From Ectobacillus sp042610425 (GTDB lineage Bacteria; Bacillota; Bacilli; Bacillales; Bacillaceae_G): a stretch of 64,000 nt of DNA. Where the stretch lies: assembly GCF_042610425.1 (NCBI RefSeq), contig NZ_JBGJZM010000001.1:2108001-2172000 (forward strand), written 5' to 3'. The notes beneath the pieces were generated by a model. It was given only the letters and a program-made list of their open reading frames with translations, was not told the origin of the DNA and searched no databases. Both the position numbers and the translations under genes were made by a program. Positions 24,142 to 33,010 of the stretch are shown here, piece by piece. Positions within the stretch are counted from its first letter, which is position 1. Every line of letters begins with the position of its first letter.

Positions 24142-24741
24142 CTATATGTCACGCACGGAGTGAAACGTCCGTGTTTGTGTATCAAATTCTACTATAATCC
24201 CTTTGCCAAGTTTGATTCCCTTCACATTCCAAAACTCGTTTTCATTCTGTTGTACCCATTTACTAAGAAACCAACGAATCGGACCTCCATGGCTTACAAC
24301 AAGAATGGTTTCCTCTTTATGTAACAATGTTTCATTCAACCATTTGTCAAACCTTACACCAAGTTGATGCAAGGTTTCGCCGTTTGGCGGACTGATCTCT
24401 AACGGATTATGAATCCATTTTTCAAACCATTCGGATTCGTTTTCCGTAATCATTTCATATGTTTTACAATCCCAATTGCCAAAGTCAAGTTCTCGTAAAG
24501 CAACCACAGGGATAGGCTTCAGTTGCAAAGCTGAACCAATGATTTGCGCACTTTCCATCGTACGTGATAAATCACTGGAATAGAGCTTACCTTTATCTGT
24601 TGAAATCTTCCCCTTCAATTGGTCTGCTAATTGAAAAAGTTGCTTGCGCCCCGTCTCATTTAACGGTGCATCGTAATGTCCAAGATAGCAGTGTGCTGCA
24701 TTTTCATTGGTTTGGCCGTGTCGTATGAAAATTAGTTTCAT
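24142..24741 (-). CDS. cobC: CobC-like alpha-ribazole phosphatase (histidine phosphatase)
   Basis: A 199-residue histidine phosphatase. The catalytic RHGQTNEN is at residues 7-14, the acid/base region is LRELDFGNWDCKTYEM, and the second His is in VVSHGGPIRWFL. In cobalamin genomes such proteins dephosphorylate alpha-ribazole 5'-phosphate or adenosylcobalamin 5'-phosphate. The broad phosphoglycerate-mutase family makes specificity uncertain, but the location between cobS and cbiZ is strong support. The ATG at 24741 overlaps the cobS stop by four bases (ATGA) and has GGAG upstream. Confidence 0.87.
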   Translation of the reverse strand: MKLIFIRHGQTNENAAHCYLGHYDAPLNETGRKQLFQLADQLKGKISTDKGKLYSSDLSRTMESAQIIGSALQLKPIPVVALRELDFGNWDCKTYEMITENESEWFEKWIHNPLEISPPNGETLHQLGVRFDKWLNETLLHKEETILVVSHGGPIRWFLSKWVQQNENEFWNVKGIKLGKGIIVEFDTQTRTFHSVRDI

Positions 24742-25481
24742 GCTACAAATCTCCAAATGGCTAACGCTAGAAATAAAGAAACACATTCGCTAAATTCCAC
24801 TAGCGCTCCGTAGCAATCTCCGGTTAGCATGTTTAGCTTTTTATAAATTTTCATTACAAACAAACCTGTTATAATGGCCGTTACACTAAATAATAGAATA
24901 CCAGACATACCCGTTGTTAGATAGGTAATTCCAACAAGTATTAGCGTATGTATGGCTAGAATGAGCCACGTTATGTATGTACGAAGACCTGCACCAATTC
25001 CGCCTTCTTTTCGGTATGGCAAAAGACGAATGGCGCTAATTAGCAAAAACCGTGCATAGAATGGACTTAGCACTAGAATGCTAGGCAAATGCAAATGAAG
25101 CAATTCATATACTGCAATCATTTTCCCGACAATGAGGCATATCCCTGCAATCACACCCATAGCCCCAACGCGGCTATCCTTCATAATTTCTAGTGTTTCT
25201 TCACGACTTCGGTTGCTTCCAAAACCATCGGCTAAATCCATCCAGCCGTCAATATGCAACCCACCTGTAACCCAAATCCATAGTAACACAATTAAAAATG
25301 CAGAAACAGCTTCTGAAAATATCCTTTCTATTCCAAAAGAAGCAAGGGATAAGATCGCACCGATGATAAGACCTACAATTGGAAAATAGATAGCACTTTT
25401 TTGCCAATCCTGTTTGGATGATTGAATTCTTGGAACTGGAATACGTGTTAAAAACATAACTGCTGTAAGAAATGCTTTCAT
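24738..25481 (-). CDS. cobS: Adenosylcobinamide-GDP ribazoletransferase CobS
   Basis: A 247-residue membrane protein with the CobS pattern: LTRIPVPRIQ near the N-terminus, GGLHIDGWMDLADGFGSNRSREETLEIMKDSRVGAMGV with the metal-binding acidic residues, and about six hydrophobic helices. It joins adenosylcobinamide-GDP with alpha-ribazole phosphate, the lower ligand, at the membrane. It overlaps both neighbours: its start touches cobU and its stop overlaps cobC. Confidence 0.93.
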   Translation of the reverse strand: MKAFLTAVMFLTRIPVPRIQSSKQDWQKSAIYFPIVGLIIGAILSLASFGIERIFSEAVSAFLIVLLWIWVTGGLHIDGWMDLADGFGSNRSREETLEIMKDSRVGAMGVIAGICLIVGKMIAVYELLHLHLPSILVLSPFYARFLLISAIRLLPYRKEGGIGAGLRTYITWLILAIHTLILVGITYLTTGMSGILLFSVTAIITGLFVMKIYKKLNMLTGDCYGALVEFSECVSLFLALAIWRFVA

Positions 25482-26005
25482 TATTTCAACCTCACAGGCA
25501 AACCGGAAAAAACAGCAAACGCTTCGTCAGCTGCCTCAGCCACTATTTGATTTATTTTCCCAAGAACATCCTGAAATAAGCGTCCAAGCGGGGATAATGC
25601 AATTCCACCTAAACCTACCTCATCGGACACAATGATGAGGTGCTGGTTTAGATTTCGAATCTCTTCCAGCCACTCTGTTGCCTCCTGAATAATCTCGACT
25701 TTCTCTTCCTTATTCTCCGATATATTCATACAACGGTTCGCAACCCATGTACCTATGCAATCTACTAGAATACTATCATAGTTTTGATAAACAGACTGAT
25801 ACCCGACTAGTTCCTCTGGCTTTTCTAATACGTCCCAATGGTCCGGTCTGCGATCCTTATGCTTCTGAATTCTGTTTTTCATTTCTTCATCGGTAACAAC
25901 ACCAAAGGCAACATATAACACGGAACCAGGTTGTGAGGATGCAAGTTTTTCCGCAAAGTCGCTCTTTCCGGAACGCACTCCTCCTGTAATATACGTGATT
26001 GTCAA
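25481..26005 (-). CDS. cobU: Bifunctional adenosylcobinamide kinase / guanylyltransferase CobU
   Basis: A 174-residue CobU protein. The P-loop GGVRSGKS is at residues 8-15; further matches are HKDRRPDHWDVLEKPEEL, with the His that is guanylylated, SILVDCIGTWVAN and VSDEVGLGGIALSPLGRLFQDVLG. It phosphorylates adenosylcobinamide and then adds GMP from GTP. It overlaps cobD at its 5' end and abuts cobS, so the nucleotide-loop genes form one block. Confidence 0.93.
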   Translation of the reverse strand: MTITYITGGVRSGKSDFAEKLASSQPGSVLYVAFGVVTDEEMKNRIQKHKDRRPDHWDVLEKPEELVGYQSVYQNYDSILVDCIGTWVANRCMNISENKEEKVEIIQEATEWLEEIRNLNQHLIIVSDEVGLGGIALSPLGRLFQDVLGKINQIVAEAADEAFAVFSGLPVRLK

Positions 26006-27102
26006 CGGATTTCCTCCTTTTCTACTTCTTGCAGTGCTTGTAGAAGACGGTCATTTTCATGCTTCGTCCGAATTGCAATGCGAACATCATGGGAGGTTAA
26101 GCCAGGATACATGCTACAGGAACGAATTAAAATCCCCTTTTTTCCAAGCTTCCACTGTAAATCTGCTGCTTCTAACTCATTCGGAAGACGAATTAATAGG
26201 AAATTCGCTTGTCCCGGAAACACAAACCAACCTAAGCGTTCTGTAATGAAACGTGTTACGTAGCTTCGTTGCTCTTCAATTAAAGTAATTGTTTGTTGTT
26301 CGTATTCCTGTTCTTCTAGACAAGCCTCTCCTGCTGCAAGGGCTAGCTGATTTACACTCCAAGTGACTTGCTTTTTTTGTAATTTTGCAATAATGTCTGG
26401 TTGTGATATGGCATAGCCGAGGCGTAAACCCGGTATAGCGTAGAATTTTGTCATAGAACGGATGAAAACAATGTGTTGAAACGCTTTCATTTTTGTAAGT
26501 AAAGTGACTTGCTTATCGACCGGAATAAAGTCGATAAATGCTTCATCCATGATGACATACGTATGTGTTTGCTGAGCAAAGGATGCGATTTGCATGAGCT
26601 CTTCTTTTGTATAGAGAATGCCAGTTGGATTATTCGGATGACCGAGGAAGACAAGATCCGTCTCTGCTAGTAACATCTGTATAGACGACATATCTGGTTT
26701 ATAATTATACTCCCGTTTGCCGTAGATGGACTTAACTTTTGCACCATAGGATCGCGTCAGCTGTTCATATTCTGAAAAACAGGGATACACAATGCCGACT
26801 GTTTCTGGCTGCAATCCTAAAATTGCTAGTGCCATGCACTCCGCTGCCCCGTTTCCAATCAAAATATTCTCAGGAAGAACGGATAACTTTTCCGCTAGCT
26901 TTTGCTTTAAAAGGCGCTGCGCTGGATCCGGGTAGTGGATAATCGTTTTCAGTTGATCCTGTAGTCGTTTCATGACAAATGCCGGAGGCCCGAGCGGATT
27001 AATATTGGCACTAAAATCTAAAAAATCTCCCGCCGGCGTATCGAAGAGTTTCTCAGCTGTGAGCAAATCACCGCCATGACCGTATGTTTCAATCCATGCC
27101 AT
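26002..27102 (-). CDS. cobD: L-threonine-O-3-phosphate decarboxylase CobD
   Basis: A 366-residue PLP enzyme of the aspartate aminotransferase fold close to histidinol-phosphate aminotransferase. GHGGDLLTAEKLF and FLDFSANINPLGPP mark CobD as opposed to HisC; the PLP lysine is in SMTKFYAIPGLRLGYA, and GHPNNPTG is the Asn-Pro motif. It makes (R)-1-amino-2-propanol phosphate from the PduX product. It overlaps cobU by four bases and abuts cobO. The combination CobD + PduX + CbiB completes the linker branch. Confidence 0.9.
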   Translation of the reverse strand: MAWIETYGHGGDLLTAEKLFDTPAGDFLDFSANINPLGPPAFVMKRLQDQLKTIIHYPDPAQRLLKQKLAEKLSVLPENILIGNGAAECMALAILGLQPETVGIVYPCFSEYEQLTRSYGAKVKSIYGKREYNYKPDMSSIQMLLAETDLVFLGHPNNPTGILYTKEELMQIASFAQQTHTYVIMDEAFIDFIPVDKQVTLLTKMKAFQHIVFIRSMTKFYAIPGLRLGYAISQPDIIAKLQKKQVTWSVNQLALAAGEACLEEQEYEQQTITLIEEQRSYVTRFITERLGWFVFPGQANFLLIRLPNELEAADLQWKLGKKGILIRSCSMYPGLTSHDVRIAIRTKHENDRLLQALQEVEKEEIR

Positions 27103-27659
27103 TAAAATTCAATTCCTTTCACAGCTGGTACGCCTTCCTTATAATAATGCTTCACTTCTTTCATTTCTGTAACCAAATCAGCGCAAGCAATGATCTCTTC
27201 TTTTGCTGATCGTCCGGTAATAATAAGATGCATCCCCTCTTGACGGGTTTGGATTAAGCGAATCACCTCTTCAAGGGGAAGAACGTCATCAACAGGGAAT
27301 TTTGAAATGGCAAGTGCATTGTTTAACTCATCTAAAATAACAACGTCATAAGAGCCGGAAAACACCTTTTCTTTCGTAAACGCCCATGCTTTCTTTAGTG
27401 CCAAGCGATGTTCTTCTGGTGTTTTCGTCCACGTAAAGCCGACTCCTGTTTGATGCATTTCAATACCGATCTTATCAAATGTGATGTTTTCGCCGTATGT
27501 ACGGTTCGGTGATTTAATGAACTGAATGACTAATACCCGTTTCCCGCGGCCAGCAGCACGTACTGCAAGACCCATAGCTGCAGTCGTTTTTCCTTTTCCA
27601 TCACCTGTATACACTAACGTAAGTCCTCGTTGTTTCTTATTTTCTATTGTTTCTTCCAT
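27102..27659 (-). CDS. cobO: Cob(I)yrinic acid a,c-diamide adenosyltransferase (CobA/BtuR type)
   Basis: A 185-residue BtuR/CobO-type ATP:corrinoid adenosyltransferase. The inverted P-loop VYTGDGKGKTTAAMGLAVRA is at about 16-35; VLVIQFIKSP, EEHRLALKKAWAFTKEKV and DVVILDELNNALA are conserved. It adds the adenosyl ligand to the reduced corrin. Twelve bases separate it from the nitroreductase upstream. In B. megaterium the gene at this position is called btuR. Confidence 0.92.
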   Translation of the reverse strand: MEETIENKKQRGLTLVYTGDGKGKTTAAMGLAVRAAGRGKRVLVIQFIKSPNRTYGENITFDKIGIEMHQTGVGFTWTKTPEEHRLALKKAWAFTKEKVFSGSYDVVILDELNNALAISKFPVDDVLPLEEVIRLIQTRQEGMHLIITGRSAKEEIIACADLVTEMKEVKHYYKEGVPAVKGIEF

Positions 27660-27671
27660 TCTTTCACACCC

Positions 27672-28241
27672 CTATAACCAAGTTGTTTTCTCTTCAAAAG
27701 GTGTCCGGGTAGGTGTCTTTTGCTTTTTCAATGACTCCTCATCCGGATAGCCGATAAACACATTTCCAATAATTTTTTTATTTTCTGGTGAACCGATGAA
27801 TGCATACATACGTGCGTCTCTGACAAGACCGACACCTCTTGTTCTCCATACAAATCCTAAACCTAGTTCTTTCGCAGCTAGCCACATCGAATGAATGGCG
27901 CAGCATACAGCATACTCATTATCTTCCGATGCTTCTTCATCTCCATCGACTACATCAGACGTCACAATAATATTAACAGGCGTATGTTTCAATACTTTCA
28001 ACGAACTCTCTACAAGATGAGGTTTTGTCGGAAAACGCTCCTGCAAATAAGATGTTGCGAGCTCTTCATACCGTTTCTTTGCTTCTCCCTTTATTACATA
28101 AAAACTCCATGGCTCCCTCATCCGGTCGTTTGGCGCCCATGTGGCAGCATCAAGCAAAACTTTAATTTTTTCATCTTCTACATCGCGCACTGCATAGTCT
28201 CGAATTGCTCTTCTATTTTTCAATTCTTCTACCAATGACAT
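27672..28241 (-). CDS. Nitroreductase-family protein of the cobalamin operon (CbiY-like)
   Basis: A 189-residue flavin reductase-like protein: NRRAIRDYAVRDVEDEKI with the FMN-binding Arg residues, WAPNDRMREPWSFYVI and a C-terminal FIGYPDE. It differs from the BluB encoded upstream, which has other signature residues. B. megaterium has a gene called cbiY between the SUMT gene and btuR, and this one occupies exactly that place, so the two may correspond. The name is from memory and its role is not established; it could be a cob(II)yrinate reductase feeding the adenosyltransferase, which is a hypothesis only. Confidence 0.8.
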   Translation of the reverse strand: MSLVEELKNRRAIRDYAVRDVEDEKIKVLLDAATWAPNDRMREPWSFYVIKGEAKKRYEELATSYLQERFPTKPHLVESSLKVLKHTPVNIIVTSDVVDGDEEASEDNEYAVCCAIHSMWLAAKELGLGFVWRTRGVGLVRDARMYAFIGSPENKKIIGNVFIGYPDEESLKKQKTPTRTPFEEKTTWL

Positions 28242-28242
28242 A

Positions 28243-29028
28243 TTAATAACTCCCTACCTGCATTTCTTTATTTGCTTGCAAATCTTCAAACCACTGAATC
28301 TTCTTTCGTAGCCCGACCACTTCTCCGACAAGAACAATCGCTGGATGTGTTATCTTGTTCTCTTCTGCGACTGCTTCTATCGTAGTTAAATCCCCTGTTA
28401 CCGTCTTTTGCTTTTCCGTTGTGCCCCACTGAATAATCGCAACAGGTGTGTGCGGATCTTTTCCATGCTCGGTAAGCTTGCTGCATATATGATGTAAATT
28501 TCCGATTCCCATGTAAAAGGCAATCGTATCAATTCCCTGGGCAAGAGCTGACCAGTTCAGATGATCTGCTCCTTTTTCCTCACGACCGTGTCCGGTTACA
28601 ATAGCGAAAGAGGATGCATGATCACGGTGCGTAACAGGAATGCCGGCATAAGCAGGTGCTGCAATTCCTGCTGTAATACCTGGCACAATTTCATAGCAGA
28701 TTCCCTGCTCAGCAAGTACTTCCGCTTCCTCGCCAACTCGGCCAAATACGCAAGGATCTCCTCCCTTTAAACGGACAACCGTCTTTCCTTCAAGTGCTTT
28801 TTCTACCAAAAGCTCATGAATTTGCTCTTGAATCAATGCGTGTTTACCTGGAAGCTTGCCACAAAATATTAACTCGGTATCCTTTTTCGCATAATCCAAT
28901 AATTTGCTGCTTGCCAAACGATCATATAAAATGACGTCAGCCTTCTGTATACATTCCATTCCGTACACGGTGATGAGTTTCGGGTCACCAGGACCCGCAC
29001 CGACCAAATATACTATTCCCTTTGTCAC
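28243..29028 (-). CDS. cobA: Uroporphyrinogen-III C-methyltransferase (SUMT)
   Basis: A 261-residue SAM-dependent tetrapyrrole methylase. GIVYLVGAGPGDPKLITV, VVRLKGGDPCVFGRVGEE and YEIVPGITAGIAAPAYAGIPVTHRD are the SUMT motifs. It methylates C2 and C7 of uroporphyrinogen III to precorrin-2, the branch point towards corrins, siroheme and heme d1. It lacks the CysG oxidase/chelatase domain, so oxidation to sirohydrochlorin must come from another gene outside the window. In the operon it follows cobT after 47 bases. Confidence 0.92.
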   Translation of the reverse strand: MTKGIVYLVGAGPGDPKLITVYGMECIQKADVILYDRLASSKLLDYAKKDTELIFCGKLPGKHALIQEQIHELLVEKALEGKTVVRLKGGDPCVFGRVGEEAEVLAEQGICYEIVPGITAGIAAPAYAGIPVTHRDHASSFAIVTGHGREEKGADHLNWSALAQGIDTIAFYMGIGNLHHICSKLTEHGKDPHTPVAIIQWGTTEKQKTVTGDLTTIEAVAEENKITHPAIVLVGEVVGLRKKIQWFEDLQANKEMQVGSY

Positions 29029-29075
29029 TATTACCCCGCTCCTCTTTATCCAACTGGTTTACTCGTACTATCAAT

Positions 29076-30116
29076 CTATTCTTTTGAGATATTCGCAGAA
29101 TCGAATGTTGCCATTTCTTTTAGCATGAGCGTTGCAGACTCTAAAATAGGAAAGGCAACTGCAGCTCCACTTCCTTCTCCTAAACGAAATCCTAAATCAA
29201 GGATTGGTTTCTTTCCTAACAGCTCAATTGCAATCTTATGTCCGATTTCAACAGAATGATGTCCGACAATCATATAGTCACCTGCATACTCACATATTTC
29301 TTTTGCAAGAAGAGCAGAAATCGTACAAATAAAACCATCAACTAAAATAGGAATGCGGTGATAAGCAGCAGCAAGCATGGCGCCTGTCATCGCACCAATT
29401 TCCAAGCCGCCTACCTTTGCAAGTACATCAATTGGATCTGATTTGTCAGGTTTTCTTGCTTCAATCCCGCGCATAATAACGTCCTGCTTATGCTGTACCT
29501 TTTCTGGTACAATTCCAGTTCCGCGTCCAACCAATTCGCTAATATCACGTCCACTTAAAACAGCTAAAATTGCACTACTAGGCGTCGTGTTTCCTATTCC
29601 CATTTCTCCAACAATCAAACATTTCACGCCTTGCTTAATCAAGTTTTCTGCTCGTTCATAACCGACTTCGATAGCCCGTTCTGCCTCATCTCTTGTCATT
29701 GCATCCTGCTTGCAAAAGTTTGCTGTACCAAAACGGACTTTTCGTTGAACCAAATCATCAGCTTCGATCGTCTGTGCTACACCAACATCGACAATTTCAA
29801 ATTTAGCCCCGATTTGTCTACTGAATACATTGATTGCAGCTCCTCCATGTAAAAAGTTTTGTACCATTTGAACCGTAACCTCTGCAGGAAACGCGGATAC
29901 TCCTTCTTCTACAACACCGTGGTCGGCAGCAAACGTAATGACCCCAGCTGGCGCTACAACAGGAAATGGTTCCGATGTAATTTCTGCAAGTTGAATCGCA
30001 AGTTCCTCTAATCTACCTAAACTACCAGGCGGCTTTGTTAACGTATCAATATATTCCTCTACACGTTTTCCCATTTGCTTATCTACTGGTCCTATGTTCT
30101 GGATTGTCTTTATCAT
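29076..30116 (-). CDS. cobT: Nicotinate-nucleotide:dimethylbenzimidazole phosphoribosyltransferase CobT
   Basis: A 346-residue CobT. The start TKPPGSLGRLEELAIQLAEI, then ITFAADHGVVEEGVSAFPAEVTVQMVQNFLHGGAAINVFS, GEMGIGNTTPSSAI and the C-terminal DLGFRLGEGSGAAVAFPIL with the catalytic Glu are all conserved. It makes alpha-ribazole phosphate from dimethylbenzimidazole, here supplied by BluB. It overlaps cbiP by four bases. Position in the middle of the corrin genes rather than with cobSU is a slight departure from common orders. Confidence 0.93.
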   Translation of the reverse strand: MIKTIQNIGPVDKQMGKRVEEYIDTLTKPPGSLGRLEELAIQLAEITSEPFPVVAPAGVITFAADHGVVEEGVSAFPAEVTVQMVQNFLHGGAAINVFSRQIGAKFEIVDVGVAQTIEADDLVQRKVRFGTANFCKQDAMTRDEAERAIEVGYERAENLIKQGVKCLIVGEMGIGNTTPSSAILAVLSGRDISELVGRGTGIVPEKVQHKQDVIMRGIEARKPDKSDPIDVLAKVGGLEIGAMTGAMLAAAYHRIPILVDGFICTISALLAKEICEYAGDYMIVGHHSVEIGHKIAIELLGKKPILDLGFRLGEGSGAAVAFPILESATLMLKEMATFDSANISKE

Positions 30117-31627
30117 TTTGCAATCTCCTTTGTTTGGAACTCTTCCATTTTTTTATTTATAAAAGCAAAGTCAACATGCTTTCTCACATGCTCAGCTACT
30201 CTGTCGTATTCTGCCTCTCGCAGTTCATTAAACGTTACGCGCTGATTGATTGGATCTAATCCCTTATGCTGTCTAATCGTATTTAACACCGTTTCGCGTA
30301 AGGCATCATTATGAAAAATCCCGTGAAAATAGGTGCCCACGACTCGTTCATCCTCACTTTTGCAGCCGTCTACTCCGCCCTCTGTCTGAATAAAAGTATG
30401 GTTGTCCAGTGCGATTGTTTCTCCCATATGAATCTCGTAGCCAGTTACTGCAAAGCCCTGCTGCGCGAAGGATGCCTGTCCCTTTGACAGTACGGTCGTT
30501 TTCTCCTCTGTCATCACCGTGCGAACAGGGAGCAGACCGAGACCTTCTATTTTTTCATACGGGGATTCTACCCTAAGTGGGTCGAAAATTTTCTCACCGA
30601 GCATTTGATACCCACCGCAAATCCCAAATATACATGATTTCTTTTTCTTATGTAAGTCTAGCAATTTCTCCGCTATCCCGCTTTCTTGTAAAAACATAAG
30701 GTCCTCAATCGTATTTTTACTTCCGGGCAAAAGAATCAAATCAGGCTCATGCACTTGATCTGCCCTCGTAACATAGCGAACATCACAGTCCGGCTCGGCA
30801 AAGAACGGCTCGGCATCAGTAAAATTCGAGATTCTTGGATATTGGATGACGACGATATCAATCTCTTTTTCTACATGCTTATCGGAAGTATATTGATTTA
30901 AAACGAGAGAATCCTCGGCATCAATCGCTAAATTTCGAATATACGGAACCACGCCAAGTACCTTCTTTCCCGTATACTCTTCAAACCAATCGAGCCCGGG
31001 TTGTAGCAGGCTGACATCACCGCGAAATTTATTAATAATGACACCAATGACACGCTCGCGGTCTTCTGGGTTCAGCAGCTGAAGCGTTCCAACTAAGCTT
31101 GCAAATACGCCGCCTTTGTCAATATCTCCAATTAAAATAACAGGAGCATTCGCAATTCTTGCTACACGCATATTGACAAGCTCGCGGTCCATTAAATTGA
31201 TTTCTGCAGGACTTCCTGCTCCTTCTATTACAATTCGTTCGTACCCTTCAGATAAAACTTGCAGCGATTCCTGAATTAGCTTTACTCCCATTTTGAAGAA
31301 ATCCTTCCGATAATCCCCTGCCTTCATCGTTTCAAATACTTTGCCGTGTACGACAATTTGTGATTCATAGTCGCGGGATGGTTTAATTAAAATCGGGTTC
31401 ATATCGGTTGTTGCAGCGATTCCTGCTGCTTCTGCTTGCACGCCTTGAGCTCTGCCAATTTCTTTTCCATCAATCGTAATATAAGAATTGAGCGCCATAT
31501 TTTGTGACTTAAACGGAGCCGTTTTGAAACCGTCCTGTGCAAAAATACGGCAAAAAGCAGTGGTGATGACGCTTTTCCCGGCATCCGAATGCGTTCCTTG
31601 CAGCATAATGGGGAGTGCTTTATTCAT
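30113..31627 (-). CDS. cbiP: Cobyric acid synthase CbiP/CobQ
   Basis: A 504-residue glutamine amidotransferase. The N-terminal synthetase domain begins with MLQGTHSDAGKSVITTAFCRIFAQDG (P-loop) and has SKNTIEDL; the C-terminal class I amidotransferase-like domain has FGICGGYQMLGE with the nucleophilic Cys, and FHGIFHNDALRE. It amidates four carboxylates of adenosylcobyrinic diamide. Its start overlaps cbiA by eight bases. Confidence 0.93.
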   Translation of the reverse strand: MNKALPIMLQGTHSDAGKSVITTAFCRIFAQDGFKTAPFKSQNMALNSYITIDGKEIGRAQGVQAEAAGIAATTDMNPILIKPSRDYESQIVVHGKVFETMKAGDYRKDFFKMGVKLIQESLQVLSEGYERIVIEGAGSPAEINLMDRELVNMRVARIANAPVILIGDIDKGGVFASLVGTLQLLNPEDRERVIGVIINKFRGDVSLLQPGLDWFEEYTGKKVLGVVPYIRNLAIDAEDSLVLNQYTSDKHVEKEIDIVVIQYPRISNFTDAEPFFAEPDCDVRYVTRADQVHEPDLILLPGSKNTIEDLMFLQESGIAEKLLDLHKKKKSCIFGICGGYQMLGEKIFDPLRVESPYEKIEGLGLLPVRTVMTEEKTTVLSKGQASFAQQGFAVTGYEIHMGETIALDNHTFIQTEGGVDGCKSEDERVVGTYFHGIFHNDALRETVLNTIRQHKGLDPINQRVTFNELREAEYDRVAEHVRKHVDFAFINKKMEEFQTKEIAK

Positions 31628-32984
31628 GCGTCTTCATCTCCTTGCAACGGTTGATCCAATTTACCACCATTTGCGGACAAGAACCAAAATGAAAATGAGT
31701 GTAACCAGCGATTAGATTTTCACGCATGTAACCTTCTTGCTTTCTGCCGCGCATCCCTTTTGTTTCGTAAGCATATGGAACCTCATCCTTTGGATGAAAC
31801 GTCGAGTAATGAAATTCATGTCCTTTTGCTTGCAAGTTTCCTTCCAGTAAAAAGTTTGTTCCCGTTACTTCCCGGTAGCCAAGTGCTGCTAGCTTTGTTT
31901 GCATTTTAACTATTCCAGGAATAACACCAACCATTTCATAGGTTTCGCCATTTGTCGTTTCAATTGCTTCCGTTAAAAACATAAACCCCCCGCACTCCGC
32001 AAGTGTCGGAAGTCCTCGTTCTATCGCTGCGCGAATCGACTGCTTCACTTCTGATTGGCTCGCAAGTTCCTTCGCAAATTCCTCTGGAAACCCGCCGCCG
32101 ATGTACAGACCATCGACATCTGCTGGCACTATTTCGCCCGCCAATGGAGAAAATTCTACTAGATCTGCGCCGTAAGCTTTCAATATGTCAAAGTTCTCCT
32201 GATAATAAAAGTTAAAGGCTGCATCTCTTGCCACTGCAATGCGAACCGACTTTTCTTCCTTCGTCTCAAACTGCGAACTTGGTACTTGTAAAGTCATCGT
32301 TTCTGCTAGCTCATAGAGTCGGTCAATCTCTACGGTTTCTAATACAGCATCTCCAAGCGTATCAAAGAATGGATTGAGTTCCCCACGTTCCACTGAAGGC
32401 ACTAACCCTAAATGCCGTTCTGGAATCGTAAGCGCTTCATCTCGTTTCATATAACCGAGTACCGGAATGCCGCATTCTTGCTCAATTGCTGTTTTCACAA
32501 TACGAAAATGTCCTTCACTACCGACTCGATTCGCAATCACACCAACAATATTTGTTTCTTCTAAAAAGGATTGAAATCCCTTCACAATCGCAGCGCTACT
32601 TCTAGCCATGCTCGCGCAGTTCACAACGAGAACAACCGGACTTTTTGTAATGATACTGATTTCGGCTGTCGTCCCTACATTATTGGTTGGATTCTTCCCG
32701 TCAAAAAAACCCATCACACCTTCAATTATGGAAATATCGGCGCCCGCGCTGCCCCGATTCACAATGTCTTTTACCATTTCATGACCGAGCATCCAGCTGT
32801 CCAAATTACGAGAATTCCTTCCTGTTACTGCGGTATGATAAGTAGGATCGATATAATCTGGCCCGCATTTAAAACCTTGAACGATATACCCTTTTTTTCG
32901 TAATGCCGACATAATCCCGATTGTTACTGTTGTTTTTCCAACACCGCTTCCGGTTCCTGCAATAACAAGTCTTCTATTTAACAT
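31620..32984 (-). CDS. cbiA: Cobyrinate a,c-diamide synthase CbiA
   Basis: A 454-residue CbiA/CobB protein. RRLVIAGTGSGVGKTTVTIGIMSALRKKG gives the ATP-binding part, FKCGPDYIDPTYHTAVTGR and NLDSWML are diagnostic, and the amidotransferase domain has GGGFPEEFA and LAECGGFMFL with the Cys. It amidates side chains a and c of cobyrinate with glutamine. It stands between cbiG and cbiP; a 26-base gap separates it from cbiG. Confidence 0.93.
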   Translation of the reverse strand: MLNRRLVIAGTGSGVGKTTVTIGIMSALRKKGYIVQGFKCGPDYIDPTYHTAVTGRNSRNLDSWMLGHEMVKDIVNRGSAGADISIIEGVMGFFDGKNPTNNVGTTAEISIITKSPVVLVVNCASMARSSAAIVKGFQSFLEETNIVGVIANRVGSEGHFRIVKTAIEQECGIPVLGYMKRDEALTIPERHLGLVPSVERGELNPFFDTLGDAVLETVEIDRLYELAETMTLQVPSSQFETKEEKSVRIAVARDAAFNFYYQENFDILKAYGADLVEFSPLAGEIVPADVDGLYIGGGFPEEFAKELASQSEVKQSIRAAIERGLPTLAECGGFMFLTEAIETTNGETYEMVGVIPGIVKMQTKLAALGYREVTGTNFLLEGNLQAKGHEFHYSTFHPKDEVPYAYETKGMRGRKQEGYMRENLIAGYTHFHFGSCPQMVVNWINRCKEMKTHE

Positions 32985-33010
32985 GCCATTTTTCCTCCTT
33001 TCCCTGTCGA

